64,000 bases of DNA. Origin: Protonemura montana (lineage: Eukaryota > Arthropoda > Insecta > Plecoptera > Nemouridae). The DNA lies in the NCBI GenBank assembly GCA_947568835.1, contig OX387612.1, positions 11,658,001 to 11,722,000 of the forward strand, written 5' to 3'. Position 1 is the stretch's first letter. Each line of letters begins with the position of its first letter. The position numbers and the translations under genes were made by a program. The notes beneath the pieces were generated by a model. That model did no database searches. It saw only the letters and a program-made list of their open reading frames with translations, and was not told where the DNA came from. Shown piece by piece: positions 48,947-59,700 of this stretch.

Positions 48947-49412
48947 AGTTAAGTTTAACGACGCGTTGTGTTGGCAACGGGTCTTGAGGTACTGGTCTCA
49001 TGATAGCGAGGGTAATGATTAACCTAACCTAGCCTAGAAGGGAGGAGGGGAAACCCGGTACCGGCACGTAGCCTACTCCTGTCGAAGACCAAGGGGACCA
49101 CCGGCTTAACGTCCCTTCCGAAGGACGGTACAACGCGAACAACAGGATTCCTCCACAAATCCATGCTGTCGAGAGGTTGATAAGCAAGGCGAGTGAAGTT
49201 GCTGTACTAACTTTCATCCCTCCAAACTCTCTCCCGAACAGAACTGGTCATGTGTATGATGGTCACCCATCCAATACCCGACTTAGCTCAGTGTTGTTTA
49301 ACTTTCATCCCTCCAACCTCTCTCCCGAACAGAACTGGTCATGTGTATGATGGTCACCCATCCAATACCTGTCCCAGTGCAGTGTTGCTTAACTTCGGTG
49401 ATCTCACGATGA
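48947..49412 (-). mobile_element. 5S-rRNA-derived SINE with the shortest array, about 2 units
   Basis: A compact copy: diverged 3' end (GTTTAACGACGCGTTGTGTT), conserved tail, about two 91 bp units and the 5S-like head (CTTCGGTGATCTCACGATGA). It gives the lower bound of array size in the window. Confidence 0.85.
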
Positions 49413-49639
49413 CCGCTTTTACTAAGTATTTCTGTCGTCTTGAAAATGTGATCAGAAAATGCATCTCAACGCAAGGAGTTCAGCCCGCTCTGAAAACTCG
49501 GCGCCTCCACCTTAAAAAAATTCTTACTTAAAGAAAAATAAAATCTTTTTAGCTTCAAAAGAACTAATTTCAAAAGTCATACATCGTGTTCGCTCACTGC
49601 ATTGAAATTGACAATGTTTTTTTTTTGCTTTTTATGAAA

Positions 49640-50240
49640 ATATTTGATTATTAATAACATTTTAACCGTCTCAAAAATTGATGCCCAAACGCGGACTCGA
49701 ACCCCGATCTCCACCTGTAGCGGGTGTTGCTCTCACCAATTGAGCTACTTGGACCCCGATCTCCACCTGTCGCGGGTGTTGCTCTAACCAATTGAGCTAC
49801 TTGGACCCCGATCTTCACCTGTCGCGGGTGTTGCTCTAACCAACTGAGCTACTTGAACCCCGATCTCCACCTGTCGCGGGTGTTGCTCTAACCAATTGAG
49901 CTACTTGGACCCCGATCTTCACCTTTCGTGGGTGTTGCTCTAACCAATTGAGCTACTTGGACCCTGATCTCCACCTGTCGCGGGTGTTGCTCTAACCAAT
50001 TAAGCTACTTGGACCCCGATCTCCACCTGTCGCGGGTGTTGCTCTAACCAATTGAGCTACTTGGACCCCGATCTCCACCTGTCGCGGGTGTTGTTCTAAC
50101 CAATTGAGCTACTTGGACCCCGATCTCCACCTGTCGCGGGTGTTGCTCTGAACCATTGAGCTACTTGGACACTGGCTTTTTGAGACGATTTTAGTGTATT
50201 TGATGAGAATGACAGATCTCCAAGGAGTAAAACCAAGAAT
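49640..50240 (-). mobile_element. tRNA-like foldback SINE with about 9 units
   Basis: Well preserved left end (AACCGTCTCAAAAATTGATG, CCCAAACGCGGACTCGAACC) giving a clean B box on the minus strand (GGTTCGAGTCC). About nine 52 bp units follow, then the right end (GGCTTTTTGAGACGATTTTA, GTGTATTTGATGAGAATGAC). Left and right ends are imperfect inverted repeats of about 20 bp. Confidence 0.85.
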
Positions 50241-51611
50241 AAAGTATGTCATACTTTTCTGGATACATCAACTGGAAGTGGCTCTCGATTTCTTTGATTT
50301 CGATCTATTCTGTGAAAAATAACAACAAAAAACCAGTGAAAACTCATTTCCCAAGCAATACCTAACGTGCCCCTGAATGCAACCCGCAATGCAATCATGG
50401 CACCTCCACCATCATTACATTTTCTTTAATCGGTGTTTTTAATTTCCTTGAAAAGAAATTAAAATATTTTTCCTGATCGGGTAATATTGGGTACTATTGG
50501 GTGAGTGAAGACTTAATTTGAATTTCTGGAAAAAATACCTGATATTATATTTATATATTCTTTTGTAAATGTGTATTTTTAGGCAAGCTATTTATTCAAA
50601 TGGCTGGATTCATTAAAAAATATATTTAGAAATTTTTTCACATATTATGGAAAAAGTAGCAAAATTTTGTTGGACCATAGCAAGATTTATCAACCCGACA
50701 GATGACAGATCATCAAGTTTTGTTATTGAGATTTTTTGCATTATTCACGTGTTTTTTCTGTACTTTTCAACCTCGTTGTAGCTCTTGAACGCCCATCCTT
50801 CAACGCGATTAATAGCGCTCGCCGCGAATCTTTAGGTTACGTTTAAAATTATATACATTTATTCTTAAAAAATAATAATATATATAAAAAAAAAAAAAAA
50901 ATGGAGAAAACGGGTAAATATTTATTAGGACCAAAAAACCATTCAACAGAGCAAGAACCGTTTTCACCAACACCATCATCTACCGCCTCTGAACCCCTTC
51001 GTCTTACCAATATTTATTATTTATTTATTTATTTATTTATTTGTTATTTAAGTCAAAAAGTTCTCATACTGTAGGTATACCTATGCAGCAGAACGTACAG
51101 ACTATTTTTAAGAATTAAAACTAAGTACTATACTAAAACACAATGACATACAATGTTGACATTCTTATGAACTTATCATAATAATAATACTACTGATAAA
51201 ATAATGATAAAAATAACAACACTTTTTTACAACTTTACATTTGGACATCTAATTGCTGAATTGCTGATTTGCTGAAAAGATACGGTTTAAAATTTTGGTA
51301 GAAAGTTATAAATTGTTTGGAAAAATGATGAGATTGGAGGAAGAAAGATTGGCAAGGCAGATTTTCAGCTCGGAGTATGAGAAGTGGAAGATGGATTCAA
51401 TAAGTACAAGCAGATGTGGAGGAGAGAGATGGGAAATTAAATAAAGTTGGCGAGATGAGGAAGTGTGGAAGAAGTTGGTGAGGGAAAAGGAGCATTAAGA
51501 AGAAGGATAATTATTGGGAAAAATCAAGTTAAATTACTTAAATTAAGTATTTTTTATCTGTTTTTATTAATGGATGAAAAGAAAATGACATAAAAAAAAT
51601 AGTTTAATTAT
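50241..51611. other. AT-rich spacer with possible LINE debris
   Basis: An ATTT-type microsatellite lies near 51015-51045. At 51320-51430 a plus frame reads GKMMRLEEERLARQIFSSEY, faintly like a LINE C-terminus, too weak to call. GAACCGTTTTCACCAACACC near 50957 recurs inverted near 53765, indicating another dispersed repeat. Confidence 0.4.
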
Positions 51612-51815
51612 AATAAAAACTATTTCAACTGGGTTTTGAATGCAAAGTACAATTCAACTAAATTTTCCCAACGTTTCGTAACTTGTACTTGTTACTTCTT
51701 ATAAATCTAAGACCCTTGATAAAGTAACAGGTACAAGTTACAAAACGTTAGGAAATTCAGTTGTTCTTTACTTAGCATTCAAAACCCAGTTGAAATAGTT
51801 TTTGTTAAAACTAGT
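51612..51815. mobile_element. Head-to-head (foldback) copy of the ACGTTTCG repeat
   Basis: AAAACTATTTCAACTGGGTT ... CCAACGTTTCGTAACTTGTA on the left is followed by TACAAGTTACAAAACGTTAG ... AACCCAGTTGAAATAGTTTT on the right, a palindrome with arms of about 90 bp. It belongs to the same family as the copies at 31.7, 52.9, 56.1 and 61.0 kb. Confidence 0.78.
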
Positions 51816-51945
51816 GCTAAGTTTACATCAAGTAGACTTGAGTCTAAAAACTATGAGTTAAATTACATTTTTCAAACACTGAGTTTAGTTTCAAATTTTA
51901 TTGTTTTAAATTTCACTTAAATCTCCAAAACATGACAGCAGCGCA

Positions 51946-52001
51946 GGTTCAGGTGCAGGTGCAGGTGCAGGTGCAGGTGCAGGTGCAGGTGCAGGTGCAG
52001 G
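51946..52001. repeat. CAGGTG hexanucleotide repeat next to the CEP78 stop codon
   Basis: About nine copies of CAGGTG begin 6 bp beyond the terminal stop codon on the minus strand, so the CACCTG repeat should be transcribed in the 3' UTR. Each unit is also an E-box (CACCTG), probably coincidental. Confidence 0.9.
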
Positions 52002-52006
52002 CGCCT

Positions 52007-52259
52007 CTATTCCTCGCCCCACTGTCCTCGAGCCTGTCTTTCCATCTGTTCAAACACTTGCTGGGACTTGGACATCTTGGGACGAGCGACGACAAAGTCT
52101 CCAGCCTGCTTGTCAACGTTGATCAAATCAGTAGCCTCTGGACGCTTGGCCACTGTACACGACCACTTCTTCAGCTTGTTCGGCGACGCTCGGCGTCGTG
52201 CGTCCCGACGCCCGTCGACGGCGTCGGTCGGCAGGAACTCGGCGAAGGACGTGTGACGT
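52007..52259 (-). CDS. CEP78: CEP78 terminal exon
   Basis: Acceptor CCTTCCGTTGCAG, then 84 codons ending ERQARGQWGEE and TAG. GC-rich coding composition contrasts with the AT-rich introns. It begins with one base completing the split Gly codon from the coiled-coil exon. Assignment to CEP78 is by strand, order and phase, not by recognised similarity. Confidence 0.65.
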
Positions 52260-53723
52260 CTGCAACGGAAGGGGAGGAGTTACGTTTTGAGAATGGTTGC
52301 TAGAAATTAACGCCTGGTTTGATGGATATTTATTTAGGAGGAAGTTTTGCACCTGTTGCAGTTTTATTGGATAAGCAAAGTTGTTACTTCAATGCCTGAG
52401 GTTTTACATAAGCGTTGTGACTGAAAAGTGACTGAACAAGTGACTAAACCAGTGACTAAATCAACTGTGAATCCCAAATTTCTGCAATCTGTTATCACAA
52501 CCAAACAAAACATAGATAAAATACTCGAGTCTACCATTTTTAAAAGCCTTTCTTATTAGATGAATCCAGTTTTACAGTTTATTTATTTTTATTTGCTGAA
52601 ACAGTTTTTACCAAACTTAATTAAATGATAAAAAAAAATGTATGATTTTTTTTTCTTTGGCCCGCCAAGAAAAAGTCGTCGCAATCTTCTCAGTAATTAG
52701 CGCTGAACGTAACTTGACCCAATTAGTTTATTTTTTGACAAAGACGAGAAAATAATAATAATTGCATTCACTTGCTTTTGAACTTGGTTCTGACCAAGTC
52801 AGTAATTATTTTCAGTCCAGCCAACACCAAAAAACATTATTCTATTTTACACTTGACATAAACTATTTCAACTGGGTTTTCAATGCTAAGTGAAGAACAA
52901 CTGAATTTCCCAACGTTTCGTAACTTGTACCTGTTACTTTATCAAGGGTAAGAGCAGTCCTGACAATTTTCCAATAACAAAAGAACCACATAAAATTATA
53001 ACAATTACCAAGTTCAAGCTTCCTAAATGCATCTTAATTAAATAATCAGAGTCAATAACTCAAAAACTAATGTATTTTGTATTTTCTGAAATAAGATCTC
53101 GAAAACATTGGCGTTTTTACTAACTAACCAATTATGTGTATGGAAATTATTATTTTTTTGTTAAATTTTAATTTATTAAATAATTTGTTCGGGATTTTAT
53201 CAAAGAACCACAAAAAATCATAACAATTACCAAGTTCAAGCTTCCTAAATCTAACAAAAAGCCACGTTACTTTAAATTCGAACTCATTCTTAAACGCATA
53301 GTAGAACCAATAGCAGTGAAATATTTACTTTTTATCAACGCTATAACCGTCTCTAAAATTGATGCCCATAAATTGAAATATTTTTATTCCTATGCAAGCT
53401 TGAGCCCATAACATGTCGCCAAAGCTTCATTACGAGCAGCTGGACGCAGCGATTTCAACACAAACGCAAAGTGATTTTAGCAGCATAAGATGTAAAAGTA
53501 AATACAGATTCAAACATTTGTAAACGATACAAAAGCCGCTGCTGCAATGGAGATTTTATTTTTTAATAATCTCCCCAACAATATCAAAATGATTGTACAT
53601 GATAAACAATTTGAAATTATTTTTAAGAGTTTTTAATTGTCTTGTTGTTTTTACACCATAGATGAATTCTTGTCTATTGACTTTCCTATATTATGTTACA
53701 TGTGATCAAAAGGAATAAAAATA

Positions 53724-53763
<40 letters not shown>

Positions 53764-56700
53764 GGTGTAGGTGAAAACAGTTTTTGCTCTGTTGAATGGT
53801 TTTTTGGTCCTAAAAAGGACCGTGTCGGTGGTCGACGTTTCGCCAGCATTTTCAAGACTGATTATTATTATTATTATTATTAAAGAGGATCGGAAACTTC
53901 ATGTTGTCACCAACTAACTGGTATTGCACTTCCACTATTTTGCTGCGATGCTATTTGTAAACGTGGACAAAGAGGAATGAAGGAAGAATTCATTGAGAGA
54001 ACGGACGATAATGTTTTAACTGTAAAGAAAAATTGACAAAATGTGCCAAGAAAAAATTGACGCTTTCTTTCATTTTTCACGCAAACAATCCTAAAGGCAA
54101 GACGGTCGTATTTTGGCCAATCTGGCTTAACATCTTAAAAGATTCTTCAACCATTGCCAGCTAGAAGCGTTACTTAAAACGTTAAAACTTAGTTTTTTTT
54201 GTCATGAAATCGTACTCACAAATTGGAATAAATTACCAGCAACTGCAACTTTTCTAATACCTCAAGAGGTTGTTGTGTTCATGAATAGAGGACATCGAGA
54301 GGAACGTGTGGCAGGTAAATTTGCTCTGGAGGAACAACACGATTTTACCGTGCACTTATAATTTTTTTTTTAATTTAAGAAAAAACTTATCAAGTCTTTT
54401 CAGAAAATCCGCAACAGGCGAGAAAATACGGACAAAGTTGTAGTGTTTTTTGGTTTTTCTGGCATTTCCAATAGGAAGCTTAAACCAGCAGCGCATGACG
54501 GAAAGGAAGCTAGACCGGAAACATGTGCAACCGAACCGCGATACGAACCCGGGACCTCCCAATTGCCGGTCGGATGCTCTACCAACTGAGCTATCCAGAC
54601 ACATATATTCCAGCGTTCGCGGGGGTTGGACAAGGGATCCCCTCAAAGGGGAAAGAGGGCGAGGTGAATCATATGGACGAGTTCATCAATGGCCACAGAA
54701 CAGAATGGTCTGTCACTATTCCTCGGGAGGTCCCGGGTTCTTATCCCGGTTTGGTTGCAAATTTTTTCAGTCTAGCTTCCTTTCCATAGACAAAGTTGTT
54801 CTGTTTTTACAAAATCAGTTAAAAAAAACTCGTGATGTGTCAAAAAAAAAGATATACGTAAAGTTTTGATTTTACAAATCTCACCCTGGTTCCATGGCCG
54901 CTATGATCGCCGCATCGCGCTGCATTTTCAATCCCGCGTTAACGTCATTCGCCTTCTTAACCACCCTCAACAGGTTATGAAGCACAGTTTCTGCCTCCAT
55001 CCGCTTGGAGCGCTCTTCCTCTAGCTGCGCGCGCAGCGTCATCGCAGCATTGCGCAGTCGCTCCAAGGAAGATTCTGCCTCCTCGAGTTTGTCGACCTCG
55101 TCCCGGAGCTCCAGGCTCAGAAGTTGGCAATCCTCTCTATTCAATAGACCACGTTCAACATTCAACGACATATTCTCCGGCTATAGCGTCCATGCCAAGC
55201 CAGTGCTTGTGTATCGATGCCGACATCGCGACACATTCTCCGGCTATAGCGTCCATGCCAAGCCAGTGCTTGTGTATCGATGACGACATCACGACACATT
55301 CTCCGGCTATAGCGTCCATGCCAAGCCAGTGCTTGTGTATCGATGACGACATCACGACACATTCTCCGGCTATAGCGTCCATGCCAAGCCAGTGCTTGTG
55401 TATCGATGACGACATCGCGACACATTCTCCGGCTATAGCGTCCATGCCAAGCCAGTGCTTGTGTATCGATGACGACATCACGACACATTCTCCGGCTATA
55501 GCGTCCATGCCAAGCCAGTGCTTGTGTATCGATGACGACATCGCGACACATTCTCCGGCTATAGCGTCCATGCCAAGCCAGTGCTTGTGTATCGATGACG
55601 ACATCGCGACACATTCTCCGGCTATAGCGTCCATGCCAAGCCAGTGCTTGTGTATCGATGACGACACCAGTGCATTGGACTGGTTGAAATTGAATCACAA
55701 ACCTCAAGCGATCGGCCTCGAAGAAGACCGGCGGGGTCGTAAAGACCTCCTCGTACTCATCCGGCACTTCCTGTCTAACCACGGCCACTTCCTGTCCACG
55801 TGTCTCCCTATTGGCACGTGTCCCCAGCTTGTTTGCACGTGGACTTTGCCTTGCCACGCGTGTCCCTTGCTTGGCGGGTGTAATGCTGGTGGTCGGACGC
55901 GTGCATTTGATTGGCTGGCGGGTTTCGGCTGTGATGGCGCGCTTTTTGAACGAGAAGCCGAGTCGTGGGATGACAGGTGGCGCTGTGTCTGGTCGGTGGT
56001 ATAACGACGACTTGGAGGTCAGCGCTTTGCGGGGGTTCGGAGTTTTGCCGAGCTCCAGCCAAGGGTACTGGGGGCGAATGAAAGCAAAGAGAATCATCGA
56101 AGTTTTAAGAAAAACTATTTGAACTGGGTTTTGAATGCTAAGTAAAGGGCTACTAAATTTCTCGACGTTTCGTAACATATACTTGTTACTTCTTCAGAGG
56201 TTTGAGCAGTCCTGAAAATTTTCCGATAACAAAAGAACCACATAAAATTATAACAATTACCAAGTTCAAGCTTCCTAAATGCATTTAAATAAAATATCAT
56301 ATCTAAATCCCTAAATCTAATCAGAAAATGTAATCTACATACAATTTAAGGTGGTTCTCTTCTCTTGCAGTCTCGCCAATCTTTCTACTAACTTCCCACG
56401 TTTCTCCCCATCGAAGTTAACAATTGCCAAAAAAACATGACTCGAATTTGAATATGATTTTGGTTTTTTGTCTGTATTCAGGTCATAAAAAGGGCAAAGT
56501 CTGGTGCCGATGTTTCTTCTGTGAAGGCGAATCTTTTATGAGTCTGAAAAGCAAAACTGTTATCACATTCGTCATTCAAATTAAGGCTCCGAACCACGAT
56601 TTGAAGATTTCTTAAAAGTTTCCCGTGTTTTTTTTATTTATTTTTGTGTTTTGCCAAATAAGCTGAAGGACGTCACGATTGCAATTTTGGATACATTTTT

Positions 56701-59700
56701 CAAGAAAGTTTTGTGGTCGACTTTTTGAGCTGTGGGCAAAAAATCGAAATCTTTTAGTTAGCTTTGTAATGTTTGCCTCTGAGAAGTTTCTATGCTAGAA
56801 AGTTTAGAGGTTATGTTCTGTTTCTTAATAATAATTATGAATGCTAGACGAGTTCCTCAACGATTAATTAACTTAATGTAATCGTGACTGACAATGTTTA
56901 TATACATCACATGTACGGAAAAACTGATATAACTAAATAAACAAATAAATAAATAAAAAAACAAATAAATACATTTAGAAACATTATGCAAGTTGAATAT
57001 AGTTTCATAAGATACCAGATATAATAACCACAGAGATTGAAGAGTATGCCAAGATTTAATTCAGTTCACCGGTGAAAGACGGCGAGTAAGGAGACATTTA
57101 AATTTATGGCTACAAATTTAGTTACATTTTTTATGTCCCTGCAGGCATTGGTAAAGATATTTTCCTTGTAATTTTCAATAAAAAACAGCGATATTTTCCA
57201 AGATGGCAATTACGCGCGAACAATGAAGCTCATGCGAACATGAATTTATGGCTTGATTGAAATGTAATGTCTTAATTTCACCATTAAAACGTAACAAAGA
57301 AACTGAACAAAAGCCCCCGACATTTAGTTAATTGCACCAATCAGACAACTACTTGTAAGTGAAACTAGCAGGTGTCGACTCGGTCTTTGTCTTGCCAACA
57401 GATTATTAATTGCAAGTCAAGCTTTTTTTCCTTCACAAAATGTCGACGGCGAGAATAAAATAAACATTCTGCTTGCTTATAAAGTTGCCACGAGCGTTCA
57501 CAGAGAAGCGTAAATAAAAGCTTTATGGCGACCGCGAAAGAGACGCATTCGTTTTGCACCTCAGAGAAAAAGCAAAAAAATGATATCAAATTTACATCAA
57601 AATTTCTTTTCTGCAATTAAACATTTCAGAGAGAACATCAAAGCCTTTTGGATATGTTTTTGCCATACGAGCTACTGGAAAAAAAACTGCAAAGAGTGGA
57701 CTTTAGAAATGCTTTCATCTGTCATTGCAGGCTGTAAGCCTAGTGGATAGTTCTGAACTGAGTATTGTCTTACCAATTAGTCAGTCTCAGGGCTAATGTT
57801 ATATAAATATGGGGATCTAGGACACTAAAACCAGGGACCCGAACCGAAATGATTAAAGGTTCTGGTTCCGGTTCCGGTTCCCAATTTTTTCAAATTAGGG
57901 TTCTGGTTCTGGTTCCGGTTTTACGTTTTTAAAGGTTCCGGTTTCGGTTCCGGTTCCATATTGTGAAGAGGGGTTCCGGTTCCGGTTCCGGTTCCTAATT
58001 TTCTCAAATAAGGGTTCTGATTCCGGCTTTAAGTTTAAAAAGGTTCCGGTTCCACTTGATAAATAAAGAGTTATTTTTTTAAATTTTGCTGTTGTACAGG
58101 TTCAAGTTTTAGTGGTTTTTAGTGACACTTAGTTTTGTTTTTCCATCTGCCAGGGACAGGTCTTTTTCCTTACATTGGGTTTCAAAGCACACGAAGCCAG
58201 TTGCATAAAAGATAGGGGTGTAACGAAGTCGTAATAATTTTTTTGATTCAATTTCTCTGCACCAGTAGAGTTTCAGAGTACTACTATGTACGGAGTAAAA
58301 AAGGCAGGCTAGTCCATCTCTATAAGACAAAGCATGCACGACAAGGGGTTAGTTTGTTTGAGGCTTTCAAGTAAAAAATGTAAAGAAATGGATTTACGGT
58401 TACACTCTGATGGGGACAGGCAAAGGGTTATTTAACACTAGACATAAAATTAACTATAAACTGGATAAACCAGCTTTTCAAAATTATAAAAGGGGGCCCA
58501 CCTATGCGGGTTGTGAGCTTTATAGGGCATTGCCGGCGGATCTTCAAATCAAAAAGGACAAGAAATTCAAAATTGTGCTCAAGAATTTTCTACTTGAAAA
58601 ATGTTTTTCTACTGTAAAAGATTTTTTATTGTATAAGGTAGAGACAATGAAAAATTGTAGTGTAAATGTAAATATTATAGTACCTAAAAATGTTGCTATG
58701 GATACATAAGACGTATATGTTGTTTAAAATGCCTTGTGTTTTCCCCAAACAATCGTGGATACAAGATGAGTCAATGGATGTTTTCGGAACAAACCAGTGA
58801 AACATTTTTTTTCGTGTGGAAAAATTAAAAACAAAAAAGTTGTAAACATAATAAGCAAATAATTTTAATCTGAATTTCTGAAATCTCAATATAACTTCGG
58901 AACCTTTATGGAACCTTTAAGGAACCGAAAAGAACCCATAATTTAATAAGGGTTCCGGTTCTGGTTCCGGTTCTTGGAAATTAATAATAACGGTTCTGGT
59001 TCCGGTTTCGGTTCCAAGAAAATACTGGTTTTTTCGGGTTCCGGTTCCGGTTCCGGTTCCGGTTCGGGTCCCTGACTAAAACTGAAGCAAGGCAAAGGAT
59101 ATAAGCTTTCTGCTGAGCAAACGAGGCTGGCAACACGTGGTAACGGTAGGTGCCACCCGATGGCGCTTGCCGCTGAGCAAACGAGGCCGGCAACACGTGG
59201 TAACGCTAGGTGCCACCCGATGGCGCTTGCTGCTGAGCAAACGAGGCCGGCAACATGTGGTAACGGCAGATGCCACCAGATGGCACTTGCCGCTGAGCAA
59301 ACGAGGCCGGCAACACGTGGTAACGCTAGGTGCCACCCGATGGCGCTTGCTGCTGAGCAAACGAGGCCGGCAACATGTGGTAACGGCAGATGCCACCCGA
59401 TGGCGCTTGCCGCTGAACAAACGAGGCCGGCAACATGTGGTAACGGCAGATGCCACCAGATGGCACTTGCCGCTGAGCAAACGAGGCCGGCAATACGTGG
59501 TAACGGTAGGTGCCACATGATGGCGCTTGCTGCTGAGCAAACGAGGCCGGCAACACGTGGTAACGCTAGGTGCCACCCGATGGCGCTTGCTGCTGAGCAA
59601 ACGAGGCCGGCAACATGTGGTAACGGCAGATGCCACCAGATGGCACTTGCCGCTGAGCAAACGAGGCCGGCAACACGTGGTAACGGTAAGTGCCACCAGA

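Noticed and set aside
47820-50170. Clusters of tRNA genes
   Set aside because: The 52 bp units are too short for a tRNA, lack a paired acceptor stem, and sit inside dispersed elements.
54356-54869. Overlapping ORFs around 54.4-54.9 kb
   Set aside because: They cover two tRNA-derived SINE copies and read tRNA-like sequence. No coding support.
55192-56004. 270-codon plus-strand ORF antisense to CEP78
   Set aside because: It spans the 63 bp array and the antisense of a GC-rich coding exon, both naturally stop-poor.
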